Assembly: GCA_025666215.1 (NCBI GenBank) | Contig: CP102593.1 | Location: 1,439,001-1,503,000 of the forward strand | From: Xanthomonas campestris pv. phormiicola | GTDB lineage: Bacteria > Pseudomonadota > Gammaproteobacteria > Xanthomonadales > Xanthomonadaceae | Length of the DNA stretch: 64,000 nucleotides | Direction: 5' to 3' | The notes under the pieces: model-generated | Databases searched by the model: none | What the model was told of the DNA's origin: nothing | The model's input: the letters and a program-made list of their open reading frames with translations, nothing else | Shown here: piece by piece, positions 26,144 through 36,843 of the stretch | How the letters are laid out: each line of letters begins with the position of its first letter | How positions within the stretch are numbered: the first letter of the stretch is position 1 | Translations under genes and position numbers: made by a program

Positions 26144-27349
26144 ATGGACAAGAGAAGGGGCTTTTGCGCGAGCGTGTTTGCGCTGGCGCTGGCGCTGGCG
26201 TGGATGCCCACGGCCGCGGCGGTGTCGTTCGACTGCGCCAAGGCGTCCAGCGCGGTCGAGCGGCTGTTGTGCACCGACCCGCGACTGGACGCCGCGGACG
26301 AATGGCTGGCCCGGCGCTATGCGGCGCTGCTGGCGGTGGTGCCGGCGGCGCAACGGCAAGGCGTGCGCAGCGCGCAGCAGGCCTGGCTGGCGCAACGCGA
26401 TGACTGCCTGTCCCAGCCCGATCCGGGCGCCTGCCTGAAGCAGCGGATCGAGACGCGGGTGCGCGCGCTGGACAGCCAGTTCGCGCCGCAGGCGGCGCGC
26501 TTCGATCGCATCGTCGCCGGCATTCCCGCCGCGCCGGCCGCGGCGGCAACGCACCTGCGCGCTTACGATGGCGGCCTGGCCTCGGCCTGGCTGGTGTACC
26601 TGCATCGTTTCGTGCCGGCGGCCGGGGTCGGCGCGGCCGAAGCGCGTGCCCGCTTTGCGTCTGCGAGCGCCGCGCTGCGCCAGCAGGACGGGGTGGCGGG
26701 CGGGCTGCTCGATACGGCCGAGCCGGCCAGCCGACAGGCCGGGGAAGCGCGCGATCTGACCCTGCTGCGGCTGTGGATCGAACGCAGCGGCTACACCCTG
26801 GATGCCGCCACGCAGCCCAATCCGCGTCCCTACGTGCATTGTTTCGTGTTCGCGCAGCAGGGCCAGGCGGCCTACGACGCCATGGGGCCGCTGTACGGTT
26901 CCAGTCGCGATCTTTCCGCGCCGATTTGCCGGCCGTTGCCCGGCCTGTTCGATCAACCCGCATGGACGCAATTGCAGCAGGCGTTCCGCAGCCTGGTGGA
27001 TCGCGTGTCCGACGATGCCGGCACCATGCGCTATGCCGATTTCGCCGCGTGGCGGGTGCTGTCGTTGCAGGCGACGGTGTCGCCGCTGTTGCTGTTGAAG
27101 CAGCCCCAGGGCGCCGAGCCGCCCGGCGATCCGGCCGCCGCCATCGCGGCGTGGCACGACGCGAGCCTGTGGCCGCAGGCCGATCGCAAGGCGGCATTGG
27201 CCGCCCTGCAGCCGGCGCGCGAGGTCAGCGCGCGTTGGATGGTCGAACATGCGTCCCTGCCGCCGGCGCAGGCCGGGCAGGTCGCCGCGGCCCTGGTCGC
27301 GGAGTGGGTCGAGGCGCGGATCGCTTTCGGCAAGGGACCCGAAGGCTAG
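26144..27349 (+). CDS. Secreted protein with LprI/DUF1311-like N-terminus
   Basis: A 401-residue protein with a signal peptide (residues 1-25, ending TAAAV) and then FDCAKASSAVERLLCTDPRLDAADEWLARRY, the cysteine-bracketed pattern of the DUF1311/LprI family, to which a mycobacterial lysozyme inhibitor belongs. The remaining about 280 residues are not recognised; they include two further cysteines (YVHCFVFAQQG and APICRPLPG). Likely periplasmic. A role in lysozyme resistance is only a family-level possibility. Confidence 0.7.
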   Translation: MDKRRGFCASVFALALALAWMPTAAAVSFDCAKASSAVERLLCTDPRLDAADEWLARRYAALLAVVPAAQRQGVRSAQQAWLAQRDDCLSQPDPGACLKQRIETRVRALDSQFAPQAARFDRIVAGIPAAPAAAATHLRAYDGGLASAWLVYLHRFVPAAGVGAAEARARFASASAALRQQDGVAGGLLDTAEPASRQAGEARDLTLLRLWIERSGYTLDAATQPNPRPYVHCFVFAQQGQAAYDAMGPLYGSSRDLSAPICRPLPGLFDQPAWTQLQQAFRSLVDRVSDDAGTMRYADFAAWRVLSLQATVSPLLLLKQPQGAEPPGDPAAAIAAWHDASLWPQADRKAALAALQPAREVSARWMVEHASLPPAQAGQVAAALVAEWVEARIAFGKGPEG

Positions 27350-27473
27350 CGTCGCTGGCTCGGCGCGCGGCGTGGCCGCCGCGTGTGCAGGCTGAACGCC
27401 GGCCGTCCCGCATTGGAACCGGCGACGGGTGCGGTGGTCACACCTGCCACTGTTCAACGGAGAACCGGACACC

Positions 27474-28307
27474 ATGCAGCCGCGTCATTCGTTCTGGCCC
27501 TGGATCCTGGTCGCTGTGCTGGTGGCCGCTGCCGCGTCGTGGCTGTTCCGCGACAACCTGAGCGCGTTGCTGCGCAGTGCCGGGCCTGCACCTGCCACGG
27601 TGGCGCCGGCACCCGCTTCCGGCGCGGCGCCGCCTGCGCCCGCGGCGGCAGCGGCCGCCGCGCCGGCGCCGATCCAGCACCCGATCGACCCTGCCGCCGC
27701 GGCCGATGCAGCGATCCCGGCGCTGGCCGACAGCGACGCGGCGGCGTGGGCCGAACTGGCGACGCTGGCCGGCAGCGAGGCGCCGCTGGCGCTGTTGATC
27801 CGCGACCATCTGATCCAGCGCGCGGTGACGATGATCGACAACCTGCCGCAGCGCCGCGTCGCTGCGCGCACCCTGGTCCTGAAGCCGGTGCCGGGGCAAC
27901 TGCAGGTCGCCACCGATGCGGCCGGCGCCAGCGTGATCGACGCGGCCAACGCGCAGCGCTACGCCCCGTACGTGCAGGCCTTCACCCAGGCCGATGCCGG
28001 CGCCATGGTGGCCGCGTACCGGCGCTTCTATCCCTTGTTCCAGCAGGCGTACGTGGAACTGGGCTATCCCAAGGGCTATTTCAACGACCGCCTGGTGCAG
28101 GTGATCGACCACCTGCACCAGGCGCCGGTAGCGGCGGCGCCGCCGGCGGTGACCGCCGATGCGCGCACCGGCAAGTACCGCTTCGTCGATCCGGCGCTGG
28201 AGTCGCTGTCGGTCGGACAGAAGGCGCTGCTGCGCCTGGGGCCGGCGCAGGCCGAGGCGGTGCGCACGCAATTGCAGGCGATCCGTGCGGCGTTGATCAA
28301 GACCTGA
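27474..28307 (+). CDS. DUF3014 domain protein
   Basis: A 277-residue protein with one N-terminal membrane helix (FWPWILVAVLVAAAASWLF), an alanine/proline-rich linker (about 38-75) and a DUF3014 domain (LIRDHLIQRAVTMIDNLPQRR, YRRFYPLFQQAYVELGYPKGYFNDRLVQVIDHLHQAP). The function of the family is unknown. The ATG at 27474 has GGAG upstream; a longer in-frame start at 27429 lacks one. The protein is anchored in the inner membrane with its domain in the periplasm. Confidence 0.85.
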   Translation: MQPRHSFWPWILVAVLVAAAASWLFRDNLSALLRSAGPAPATVAPAPASGAAPPAPAAAAAAAPAPIQHPIDPAAAADAAIPALADSDAAAWAELATLAGSEAPLALLIRDHLIQRAVTMIDNLPQRRVAARTLVLKPVPGQLQVATDAAGASVIDAANAQRYAPYVQAFTQADAGAMVAAYRRFYPLFQQAYVELGYPKGYFNDRLVQVIDHLHQAPVAAAPPAVTADARTGKYRFVDPALESLSVGQKALLRLGPAQAEAVRTQLQAIRAALIKT

Positions 28308-28452
28308 CGGCGGCTGGCGGGCGTTGCGAGATCGTCGGTCGGCGTGTGGAGGACGGTCGGCTCTGCCATTCAGGCGGACGATCGGTGCCAGACGCCCTGT
28401 CTGTTTCGATGCTGTGGTTGCGGCATCTCCTGCGCAAAGCTGTGAAGCACGA

Positions 28453-28522
28453 TGTGGGAGCGACTTCAGTCGCGACGGGCTTCAGCGGTAACGCCTGTCG
28501 CGACTGAAGTCGCTCCCACAGG
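28453..28522. repeat. Inverted pair of REP-like elements
   Basis: Two near-perfect inverted copies (28453-28479 and 28496-28522; arm TGTGGGAGCGACTTCAGTCG) are separated by 16 bases, and each arm is itself palindromic. They sit between the convergent DUF3014 and GST genes, in the middle of a 287-bp gap with no gene, and belong to the same family as the elements at 3.9-4.1 kb. Confidence 0.88.
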
Positions 28523-28594
28523 AGACTTCACGCTGAAGCCTCGGCTCGATAGCGGACCTCTCGATTCGCTACACAGACGGCGTGCCGCCACGCA

Positions 28595-29299
28595 TCAGCC
28601 ATCCAACTCCGGGTAGTGGCGGAAGATGCCGTTGCCGTTGAACGGCAGGCGCCGTGCCGAGGCCAGGTAGGCGGCCACGCCGGGACGTTCGGACACGCGT
28701 TGCTGCAGGGCACGCAGTTGCGGCAGTTTCGGCGAGAGTTTCTTCATCGCGGTGGGAAACGCGTAGTCCAGTCCGCTCATCAGCTGGAACAGCGACAGGT
28801 CCACGTAGGAGTGCTCGCGCAATGCGTGGCGCCCGCCGCCCTGGCGGATGACCTGTTCGAAATAGCCCAGGAACCTGGGCAGCCGCTGCGTGCGCAGGTC
28901 CTCGGCGCGGCGTCGCGCCTCCGGCTTCTGGTCTTCGTAGTACAGCGCGCTGCCGATGGGATGGTGGCTGTCGTGGATCTCGGTCACCAGGTCGGCGATG
29001 GTCAGCTGCAATTGCAGCGCCTGCATGCGCCGCGATTCGCTGTCCGGCACCAGCCCCAGCGACGGCCCCAGGTAGTGCAGGATGTTGGCGACCTGCGCGA
29101 TCACCAGCCGTCCGGCTTTCAGGAACGGCGGCGCGAACGGGCGCATGCCCGGTTGCGCGCCGTCGAGGAACGGCTGCAGTGCCGCATCGCCTTCCTCGCG
29201 GGCGACGTCGCGGTAGGCCGCGCCAGCGTCTTCCAACGCCAGTCGCACGAACTCGCCGCGGCCCTGGATGCCGGTCCAGTAGTAGAGTTCGTAGTGCAT
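28595..29299 (-). CDS. Glutathione S-transferase family protein
   Basis: A 234-residue protein with a thioredoxin-fold N-terminal domain (YELYYWTGIQGRGEFVRLALEDAGAAY) carrying the catalytic tyrosine near residue 7. The cis-proline region is FAPPFLKAGRLVIAQVANILHYLG, and an all-helical C-terminal domain follows. The pattern resembles sigma/alpha-like GSTs that bind glutathione for detoxification. The ATG at 29299 has AGGAG six bases upstream; the longer open frame is not needed. It is divergent from clpB. Confidence 0.88.
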   Translation of the reverse strand: MHYELYYWTGIQGRGEFVRLALEDAGAAYRDVAREEGDAALQPFLDGAQPGMRPFAPPFLKAGRLVIAQVANILHYLGPSLGLVPDSESRRMQALQLQLTIADLVTEIHDSHHPIGSALYYEDQKPEARRRAEDLRTQRLPRFLGYFEQVIRQGGGRHALREHSYVDLSLFQLMSGLDYAFPTAMKKLSPKLPQLRALQQRVSERPGVAAYLASARRLPFNGNGIFRHYPELDG

Positions 29300-29518
29300 T
29301 GCGGCTCCTGTGCGGAATGTTCGGAAGCGCGAGGGTAGGCGCTGCACGGGTAGCGGCGTGTGACCATGCTGCGACTGGCGCAGGAACCGTTTGGGTGGCG
29401 AGGGCGCTGCGCCGGACGGCCGCCCCCTGCAGCGGCCGGGCGCGCATCGCGGCCGTCGCAGCGCCCCTCGCCAGGTGGTCCGCCACGCCGCGCGGACGTA
29501 TGCGGGCCGCCCCGCGGC

Positions 29519-29547
29519 CTTGAAACATGCCGCAACAACCGCATCTG
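29519..29547 (+). promoter_or_regulatory. Heat-shock (sigma-32) promoter of clpB
   Basis: CTTGAAA at 29519-29525 matches the sigma-32 -35 box exactly. CCGCATCT at 29540-29547 is close to the -10 consensus CCCCATNT, with a 14-nt spacer. It is 47 bases upstream of the clpB ATG, the expected place for a chaperone gene. Confidence 0.82.
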
Positions 29548-29593
29548 ACTAGCATGCCGGCGCGGCCGGCCCCCCTTTCAGAGGAACTTCCCG

Positions 29594-32179
29594 ATGCGGA
29601 TGGACAAGCTCACCTCGCGTTTCCAGCAGGCGCTGGCCGACGCCCAGTCGCTGGCCGTGGGCCGCGACCACACCATCGTCGAGCCGGTGCACGTGTTCAC
29701 CGCGCTGCTCGACCAGTCCGGCGGCAGCACCCGGCCGCTGCTGGCGCAGGCCGGGGTCAACGTGCCGGTGCTGCGCGAGCGGCTGGGCGAGGCGCTGGAC
29801 AAGCTGCCCAAGGTCAGCGGCCAGCCCGGCAACCTGTCGATCGGCAACGACCTGAGCCGGCTGCTCAACCAGACCGACAAGCTGGCGCAGCAGCACAACG
29901 ACCAGTTCATCGCCAGCGAGTGGTTCGTGCTGGCCGCGGCCGACGATGCCGGCGCGCTGGGCCTGGCGCTGCGCGCCGCCGGCGCCGACAAGAAGAAGCT
30001 CGAAGCGGCCATCGACAAGCTGCGCGGCGGCGAGACCGTGCAGTCGGAGAACGCCGAGGACCAGCGCCAGGCGCTGGAGAAGTACACCATCGACCTCACC
30101 GCGCGCGCCGAGCGCGGCAAGCTCGATCCGGTGATCGGCCGCGACGAGGAAATCCGCCGCACCATCCAGGTGTTGCAGCGGCGCACCAAGAACAACCCGG
30201 TGCTGATCGGCGAACCCGGCGTCGGCAAGACCGCCATCGTCGAGGGCCTGGCCCAGCGCATCGTCAACGGCGAGGTGCCGGAAGGCCTGCGCGGCCGCCG
30301 CGTGCTGTCGCTGGACATGGGCGCGCTGATCGCCGGCGCCAAGTTCCGCGGCGAGTTCGAGGAGCGGCTCAAGGGCGTGCTCAACGACCTGTCCAGGACC
30401 GAAGGCCAGGTCATCCTGTTCATCGACGAACTGCACACCATGGTCGGCGCCGGCAAGGCCGACGGCGCGATGGATGCGGGCAACATGCTCAAGCCGGCGC
30501 TGGCGCGCGGCGAGCTGCACTGCATCGGCGCCACCACGCTGGACGAGTACCGCAAGTACATCGAGAAGGACGCGGCGCTGGAGCGGCGCTTCCAGAAGGT
30601 GTTCGTCGGCGAGCCGACGGTGGAGGACACCATCGCCATCCTGCGCGGGCTCAAGGAGCGCTACGCGGTGCACCACGGCGTGGAGATCACCGACCCGGCG
30701 ATCGTCGCCGCGGCCACGCTGTCCAACCGCTACATCAGCGACCGCCAGCTGCCGGACAAGGCCATCGACCTGATGGACGAGGCCGCCAGCCGCATCCGCA
30801 TGGAGATCGACTCCAAGCCCGAGGAACTGGACCGCCTGGAGCGGCGCCTGATCCAGCTCAAGATCCAGCGCGAAATGCTGAAGAAGGAAAAAGACGAAGC
30901 CTCGCGGCAGCGCCTGGCCGACCTGGAAAGCGACATCGACAAGCTCGAGCGCGAGTTCTCCGACCTCGACGAGGTGTGGCGTTCGGAGAAGGCCACCTTG
31001 CAGGGCGCGACCCGGATCAAGGAGCAGATCGAGCAGGCGCGGGTCGAGCTGGAGGCGGCGCAGCGCCGGCAGGACTACGCCAAGATGAGCGAGATCCAGT
31101 ACGGCCTGCTGCCGAACCTGGAGAAGCAGCTGGCCGCGGCCGGCGATGCCGAGCACCACGATTTCAAGCTGGTGCAGGACCGGGTCACCGCCGAGGAGAT
31201 CGCCGAGGTGGTGTCGCGCTGGACCGGTATTCCGGTCAACCGCATGCTCGAAGGCGAGCGCGACAAACTGCTGCGCATGGAGGACGAACTGCACCGGCGC
31301 GTGGTCGGCCAGGAAGAGGCGATCAAGGTGGTGTCCGACGCGGTGCGGCGCTCGCGTGCCGGCCTGTCCGACCCGAACCGGCCCAGCGGCTCGTTCCTGT
31401 TCCTGGGTCCGACCGGCGTCGGCAAGACCGAACTGTGCAAGGCGCTGGCCGAGTTCCTGTTCGACAGCAGCGAGGCGATGATCCGCATCGACATGAGCGA
31501 GTTCATGGAGAAGCACTCGGTGGCGCGGCTGATCGGCGCGCCTCCGGGCTACGTCGGCTACGAGGAAGGCGGCTACCTGACCGAGGCGGTGCGGCGCCGG
31601 CCGTATTCGCTGATCCTGCTCGACGAGGTGGAGAAGGCGCACAGCGACGTGTTCAACATCCTGCTGCAGGTGCTCGACGACGGCCGCCTCACCGACGGCC
31701 AGGGCCGCACCGTGGACTTCCGCAACACCGTCATCGTGATGACCTCGAACCTGGGCTCGCACCAGATCCAGGAACTGAGCGGCGACGGCTCGGCCGAGGC
31801 CTATACGCAGATGAAGGCGGCGGTGATGGGCGTGGTGCAGGCGCACTTCCGCCCGGAATTCGTCAACCGGCTGGACGACATCGTGGTGTTCCATCCGCTG
31901 GACAAGGCGCAGATCAAGTCGATCGCGCGCATCCAGCTGGGCGGCCTGGACAAGCGCCTGGCCGAGCGCGGCCTGAAGATCGAACTCAGCGACCGCGCGC
32001 TGGAACTGCTCGGCAACGTCGGCTTCGATCCGGTGTACGGCGCGCGGCCGCTGAAGCGCGCGATCCAGTCGCAGCTGGAGAACCCGCTGGCGCAGCAGAT
32101 CCTGTCCGGGCAGTTCCTCAGCGGCGACACCATCCGCGTGGAGGCCGAGGGCGGGCACCTGATGTTCGTGAAGGCCTGA
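29594..32179 (+). CDS. clpB: ATP-dependent disaggregase ClpB
   Basis: ClpB is the hexameric AAA+ unfoldase that works with DnaK to pull proteins out of aggregates. The 861-residue protein is full length: the N-terminal domain ([20 protein letters not shown]), Walker A1 GEPGVGKT near residue 205, the long coiled-coil middle domain (about 405-525, rich in [11 protein letters not shown]), Walker A2 GPTGVGKT near 605, and an arginine-rich second sensor region. The start has GAGGAA upstream, and a sigma-32-type promoter precedes it. It has no ClpP-binding IGL loop, as expected for ClpB. Confidence 0.97.
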   Translation: MRMDKLTSRFQQALADAQSLAVGRDHTIVEPVHVFTALLDQSGGSTRPLLAQAGVNVPVLRERLGEALDKLPKVSGQPGNLSIGNDLSRLLNQTDKLAQQHNDQFIASEWFVLAAADDAGALGLALRAAGADKKKLEAAIDKLRGGETVQSENAEDQRQALEKYTIDLTARAERGKLDPVIGRDEEIRRTIQVLQRRTKNNPVLIGEPGVGKTAIVEGLAQRIVNGEVPEGLRGRRVLSLDMGALIAGAKFRGEFEERLKGVLNDLSRTEGQVILFIDELHTMVGAGKADGAMDAGNMLKPALARGELHCIGATTLDEYRKYIEKDAALERRFQKVFVGEPTVEDTIAILRGLKERYAVHHGVEITDPAIVAAATLSNRYISDRQLPDKAIDLMDEAASRIRMEIDSKPEELDRLERRLIQLKIQREMLKKEKDEASRQRLADLESDIDKLEREFSDLDEVWRSEKATLQGATRIKEQIEQARVELEAAQRRQDYAKMSEIQYGLLPNLEKQLAAAGDAEHHDFKLVQDRVTAEEIAEVVSRWTGIPVNRMLEGERDKLLRMEDELHRRVVGQEEAIKVVSDAVRRSRAGLSDPNRPSGSFLFLGPTGVGKTELCKALAEFLFDSSEAMIRIDMSEFMEKHSVARLIGAPPGYVGYEEGGYLTEAVRRRPYSLILLDEVEKAHSDVFNILLQVLDDGRLTDGQGRTVDFRNTVIVMTSNLGSHQIQELSGDGSAEAYTQMKAAVMGVVQAHFRPEFVNRLDDIVVFHPLDKAQIKSIARIQLGGLDKRLAERGLKIELSDRALELLGNVGFDPVYGARPLKRAIQSQLENPLAQQILSGQFLSGDTIRVEAEGGHLMFVKA

Positions 32180-32408
32180 TGCGGCCGGCGGCAAGGGACA
32201 CGGCGCTGCCGCGGCCCGTTGCCGTGGCGGTGCCTGTCCGCCAGGCGCGGCTGGCCAGGCCGGGCGCGTGGCGCCGCCGGCACGCCATGCAGGGCGTGCC
32301 GGCGATGGCGTGCGCTGACAACCGGCCAGCATGAGCTGATAACCGGGCGTGCGTGGCGCCTGCCCGGCATGGCGCTATCGTCTCGGCTCCTCTTGCCGAG
32401 CCCCGCCC

Positions 32409-33695
32409 ATGTCCGACCCGAACTGGAAGCTGGAAACCATCGCCGTGCACGGCGGCTACCGCCCCGATCCGACCACGCGCGCGGTGGCGGTGCCGATCTA
32501 CCAGACCGTGGCCTACGCCTTCGACGATACCCAGCACGGCGCCGACCTGTTCGACCTGAAGGTGCAGGGCAACATCTACAGCCGCATCATGAATCCCACC
32601 ACCGATGTGCTGGAGCAGCGCATCGCCGCGCTGGAAGGCGGCATCGGCGCGCTGGCGGTGGCCTCCGGGCAGGCCGCGGTGACCTGCGCGATCCAGACCA
32701 TCGCCGAGGCCGGCGACAACATCGTCTCCTCCAGCGCGCTGTACGGCGGCACCTACAACCTGTTCGCGCACACGCTGCCGCTGTCCGGCATCGAAACCCG
32801 CTTCGCCGACTACCGCGATCCCGGCGCGTTCGCCGGGCTGATCGACGAACGTACCAAGGCGATCTTCGTCGAGTCGATCGGCAATCCGCGCGGCAACGTC
32901 ACCGACCTGGAAGCGGTCGCCGCGATCGCGCACGCGCACGGCGTGCCGCTGATCGTCGACAACACGGTGCCCACGCCGTACCTGCTGCGGCCGATCGACT
33001 TCGGCGCCGACATCGTGGTGCATTCGCTGACCAAGTACCTGGGCGGGCACGGCACCAGCCTGGGCGGGGCGATCGTGGATTCGGGCAAGTTCCCGTGGGC
33101 GGCGCACGCGCAGCGTTTCCGCCGCCTCAACGAACCGGACGTCAGCTACCACGGCGTGGTCTATACCGAGGCGCTGGGCGAGGCCGCCTACATCGGCCGC
33201 GCGCGGGTGGTGCCGTTGCGCAACACCGGCGCGGCGCTGTCGCCGTTCAACGCCTTCCAACTCCTGCAGGGCATCGAGACGCTGCCGCTGCGCATGGACC
33301 GGATCAACCAGAACACCTTGGCGGTGGCCCGGCATCTGCAGAGCGAGGCCAAGGTGGAGTGGGTCAACTACGCCGGGCTGCCCGGGCATCCGGAGCATGC
33401 GCTGGCGCAGAAGTACCTGCGCGGGCACGGCTCGGGCGTGCTCACCTTCGGCCTGCGCGGCGGCCGCGCCGCCGGGGCGCGCTTCCTCGACGCGCTGCAG
33501 CTGTTCACCCGGCTGGTGAACATCGGCGATGCGAAATCGCTGGCCACCCATCCGGCCTCGACCACGCACCGCCAGCTGTCGGCGCAGGAACTGGAACGCA
33601 GCGGGGTCAGCGAGGACACGGTGCGGCTGTCGGTCGGCATCGAGCACATCGACGACCTGCTCGCCGACCTGCGGCAGGCACTGGCAGCCGCCTGA
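32409..33695 (+). CDS. metY: O-acetylhomoserine sulfhydrylase / aminocarboxypropyltransferase
   Basis: A Cys/Met metabolism PLP enzyme of 428 residues, in the length range of MetY rather than the shorter MetB/MetC. It would make homocysteine from O-acetylhomoserine and sulfide (or methionine from methanethiol). Seen: ETIAVHGGYRPDPTTRAVAVP, YSRIMNPTTDVLEQRIAALEGG, LPLIVDNTV-type strand and HSLTKYLGGHG with the PLP lysine at 209, then GDAKSLATHPASTTH. The ATG at 32409 matches the family N-terminus. It is a single gene, 229 bp after clpB; that gap shows no gene. Confidence 0.92.
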   Translation: MSDPNWKLETIAVHGGYRPDPTTRAVAVPIYQTVAYAFDDTQHGADLFDLKVQGNIYSRIMNPTTDVLEQRIAALEGGIGALAVASGQAAVTCAIQTIAEAGDNIVSSSALYGGTYNLFAHTLPLSGIETRFADYRDPGAFAGLIDERTKAIFVESIGNPRGNVTDLEAVAAIAHAHGVPLIVDNTVPTPYLLRPIDFGADIVVHSLTKYLGGHGTSLGGAIVDSGKFPWAAHAQRFRRLNEPDVSYHGVVYTEALGEAAYIGRARVVPLRNTGAALSPFNAFQLLQGIETLPLRMDRINQNTLAVARHLQSEAKVEWVNYAGLPGHPEHALAQKYLRGHGSGVLTFGLRGGRAAGARFLDALQLFTRLVNIGDAKSLATHPASTTHRQLSAQELERSGVSEDTVRLSVGIEHIDDLLADLRQALAAA

Positions 33696-33810
33696 TTCGG
33701 GTTCCGGCGTTGCCGTCGCAGGGGCGCAGCATCCCGTGCGACGGCCGACGCTGTCCATGGCCGTGCCGCCTGCACCCCCGGTAGCCGGGCCGGGGACGCG
33801 GCAGCTGCGG

Positions 33811-36800
33811 TCAGTAGTCGTAGGACACTGACAACCTCGCATAGCGTGGCGACTGGCGGATGATCACGGTGTCGTAGAGCGGGTTGTTGGGGCTGGGATC
33901 GTCCGCATCCGGCGAGATCATGCTGAACGCATAGCGCTGTAGCGGTGTCTGCGCATTGAACAGATTGAACACGCCCAGGGTGATGTTGAGCCGGTGGTCG
34001 GCGAAGGCCGGCATGTAGGACACGCCCACGTCGAACTGCTTGACCCACGGCATGCGACCCTGCTTGCCGGGAGGCGAGGGCTGGCCGTTGCAGAAGTGAT
34101 AGACGCTGCCGTAGCTCAACGGGTCGGTCTGATCGCTGCCGTAGTAGCTCAGGCAGTGCTTGGGGGTGCCGGAGACCAGGCTGGCATTGCCCGACACCAT
34201 CCACGCCGGCGCGACCTGGTAGTAGCCGAACAGTTTGAGCTGATGGGTGTGGTCGTTGTTCTGCGGACCATTGGCGTTGGCCATGATCGTCCAGTTGTCC
34301 CAGTCATAGCTGGTCGAGGTGCCGGACTGGCTCACGTCCGAGCGGACCTGGCCCTCGGTGTTGCCGTAGCTGCGCGAGAACGTATAGCTGATCTTGCCGT
34401 ACCAGCTGCCGTTGAACGGATGCTCCAGAACGTTCTCCAGGGCGTAGTAGCGGCGCTTGAGCCTGGGAAAGCCCAGTTCGGTGTTGCTCATCGGGACCTG
34501 CACGTAGTTGCCGGTGGCATCCACCAGCAGGAAGGCGTTGGAGCGGCCCGGATTGATCAGGTAGCAGCTGTTGTAGTTCTGGATGTCGTAGCCCAGGCTC
34601 TGGGCCTTGGCCACCACCTGGCTCATCGAGCAGAAATCGTCGATGGCGTTGCGCAGGTTGCGGAAGGTGCCCTTGACGCCGTACACCCAGGAGCTTCCCA
34701 GGGTCTTCTCGAAGCCCAGGATGTATTCGTCCTGGTACTCCGATTCCAGTCCCTGCGCGGTGGTGGTCTTCGGGTCCGGCGCCTGCCCGTATTGGTTCAG
34801 CGCCGACACCACGCCGGACACCGCGGTCAGCCCGGTCGGGGTGCCGTCGGCGGCGATGCCGCTGTAGGTGAAGTACTGGGTGGTGTTGTACAACCCGGCG
34901 GCGACCACCAGGGCGGGATTGAGCGGCAGCCCGAGGTAGTAGCGCCCTGCATTGGCGTAGACCTTCAGGCTGGCATCGCCATGCACGTCCCAGGCCGCGC
35001 CCAGGCGCGGCGCCCATTGCGGCTTGGTCTGGCGGATGTAGGCCACGCCGTCGGAGTTGAAGTTGGTGAACTGATCGTTGCGCACGCCCAGGGTCAGCAG
35101 CAGGTTGCGGGTCGCCTGCCATTTGTCCTCCAGGTACTGCGCCTTCTGCGCGGAACTGATGCTGACGATGCCGCTCCAGCTGTTCTTCTGCACGTAGTAC
35201 CCGCTCGCGCCGTTGGCATAGTCGGCAAGCGCGCCGACGCCCAGCTCGCTGTTCAGCGCGGTGCTGGGGCTGGGGGTGTAGCCGTATTGCCAGATATAGC
35301 CCGGCCCGGAGCTGCGGTCGCCCTGCTTGCGGGCAATCGAGCGCAGATTGTCGATGCCGGCGCTCAGCGTGTGCGCTCCGATCACCCAGCTCAGGTCCAG
35401 GCGCAGGTTGCTGCTGTGGTTGCCGCGGTCCGGATCGCTCACGGCCGAGACGGTCTGGTTGTTGCCGATCGGCGCGCCGTCATTGAGGGCCGGGTTCTGG
35501 TAGGGCAGGCCGGCCAGATAGGTCAGGCTGGGATCGTAGGCGGAGGAGTCGATGTAGTCCTTGGTGTCCATCTCGCCATACATGGCGGTCAGCGTGAGCG
35601 CGTCGGTCAGGTAGCCGGTGTACTTGGCCACCCAGAGGCTGCCGCCCGACTCGGTGTCGTCGGCCGGGCCGACCAGGCTGCCGCGCTGTTTGCCGACATA
35701 GTCGTAGGCGTAGTAAGTGCCGCTGGTCTTGCGCTTGTCCGACACGCCGGTCAGTTCCAGGATGTGGTTGTCGGTGATGTTCCAGTTCACCTTGGCATAG
35801 CCACGCGGCATCCTGTAGCTGTAGTCCAGGTAGGAAGTCGAGGAGTTGGCCTCCACGTTGTCCACCCGGGTGCCGTTGCTGCGCTCCAGTTCCATCCCGG
35901 CGAACACGAACAGGGTGTCGCGGACGATCGGCCCGCCGGCATAGAGCGAGGTGGTCACCCCGTCGGTGCGGTCGTCGCCCTTGTAGCTGTAGAGGCTGCC
36001 CGCCACCGCCGAACTCGGCTGGCCGTTGCCGTAGTCGCTGCTCCTGCCTTTGGAACGCAGGAAGTCCGGTTCCCACACCACCTGGGCGCCGTAGTGCCAT
36101 TCGTTGGTACCGTGTTTGCCGATGGCGTTGATCACCCCGCCGTCGGAGCGGCCGTACTGGGCGCTGTAGCCGCCGGTGTACATCTCCTGCTGGTCGATCA
36201 CCCCATAGGGCAGGGTCAGGCCGCCGAAGGCCTGCAGGGGTTCGGTCGTGTTGAAGCCGTTGATGTAGTAGGCGTTCTCCGTGGGCGAGGAGCCGCCGAA
36301 GCTCACCAGTTGCCGTCCGGTGGGGCTGGAGAAGCCGCCGCTGTTGGCCACCACGCCCGGCGCCAGTTTGGCGATGTCTTCGGAGGTGCGGCCCAGCGGC
36401 AGCTTGCGCAGCTGTTCGGCGTCGATGACGGTGCGCGAATCGGTGGCGGTGGTGTCGATCGGCGGGATCGACGCGGCGGATACGTTGACTGCGTCCAGGG
36501 TGGTGGCCTGGCCCGCGCCGGCGCTGCCGAAGGAGACCTCGGTGGAGGTGCCGACGCGGACCTGCACCTTGCGGGTCTCCACCGCCGCGCCCTCGCGCAT
36601 CAGGGTGACGACGTAGTCGCCGATCGGCAGGTTGGGGGAACGGTAGTGGCCCGCCGCATCGGCGCTCAGGTCGCGCGCGACGCCGCTCGCGCTTTCGATG
36701 TGGATGACGGCGCCGGCGTCCGGCACGGAGCCGAACAGCATGCCGGTGGTGGACTGGGCCAGGGCACAGGGACTGAGCGCAAGACACAGTGCGAGCGCCA

Positions 36801-36843
36801 GCAGGCTGCCGGCAGGATGGGGACGCTGCAGGGGATGGGACAT
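33811..36843 (-). CDS. Oar-like TonB-dependent receptor with carboxypeptidase-regulatory-like N-domain
   Basis: A 1010-residue outer membrane receptor of the Oar type. After a signal peptide (ending PCALAQ) comes a beta-sandwich domain (residues about 30-110: GSVPDAGAVIHIES, DAAGHYRSPNLPIGDYVVTL). The plug follows (LDAVNVSAASIPPI, then GGSSPTENAYYINGFNTTEP), and a long barrel ends in an aromatic residue (RLSVSYDY). The ATG at 36843 has AGGAG upstream. Such receptors import or export large ligands, and in Xanthomonas many belong to carbohydrate-utilisation loci. A LacI-type operator candidate lies 195 bp upstream, in keeping with sugar control. No Fur box was seen. Confidence 0.92.
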   Translation of the reverse strand: MSHPLQRPHPAGSLLALALCLALSPCALAQSTTGMLFGSVPDAGAVIHIESASGVARDLSADAAGHYRSPNLPIGDYVVTLMREGAAVETRKVQVRVGTSTEVSFGSAGAGQATTLDAVNVSAASIPPIDTTATDSRTVIDAEQLRKLPLGRTSEDIAKLAPGVVANSGGFSSPTGRQLVSFGGSSPTENAYYINGFNTTEPLQAFGGLTLPYGVIDQQEMYTGGYSAQYGRSDGGVINAIGKHGTNEWHYGAQVVWEPDFLRSKGRSSDYGNGQPSSAVAGSLYSYKGDDRTDGVTTSLYAGGPIVRDTLFVFAGMELERSNGTRVDNVEANSSTSYLDYSYRMPRGYAKVNWNITDNHILELTGVSDKRKTSGTYYAYDYVGKQRGSLVGPADDTESGGSLWVAKYTGYLTDALTLTAMYGEMDTKDYIDSSAYDPSLTYLAGLPYQNPALNDGAPIGNNQTVSAVSDPDRGNHSSNLRLDLSWVIGAHTLSAGIDNLRSIARKQGDRSSGPGYIWQYGYTPSPSTALNSELGVGALADYANGASGYYVQKNSWSGIVSISSAQKAQYLEDKWQATRNLLLTLGVRNDQFTNFNSDGVAYIRQTKPQWAPRLGAAWDVHGDASLKVYANAGRYYLGLPLNPALVVAAGLYNTTQYFTYSGIAADGTPTGLTAVSGVVSALNQYGQAPDPKTTTAQGLESEYQDEYILGFEKTLGSSWVYGVKGTFRNLRNAIDDFCSMSQVVAKAQSLGYDIQNYNSCYLINPGRSNAFLLVDATGNYVQVPMSNTELGFPRLKRRYYALENVLEHPFNGSWYGKISYTFSRSYGNTEGQVRSDVSQSGTSTSYDWDNWTIMANANGPQNNDHTHQLKLFGYYQVAPAWMVSGNASLVSGTPKHCLSYYGSDQTDPLSYGSVYHFCNGQPSPPGKQGRMPWVKQFDVGVSYMPAFADHRLNITLGVFNLFNAQTPLQRYAFSMISPDADDPSPNNPLYDTVIIRQSPRYARLSVSYDY

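Noticed and set aside
28453..28522. Possible CRISPR-like repeat pair
   Set aside because: Only two inverted copies are present and each is palindromic; there is no series of direct repeats with regular spacers. It fits the REP family.
29549..32332. A 927-codon minus-strand frame opposite clpB
   Set aside because: It is a shadow of clpB codon structure, Leu/Val/Gln-rich and without any domain.
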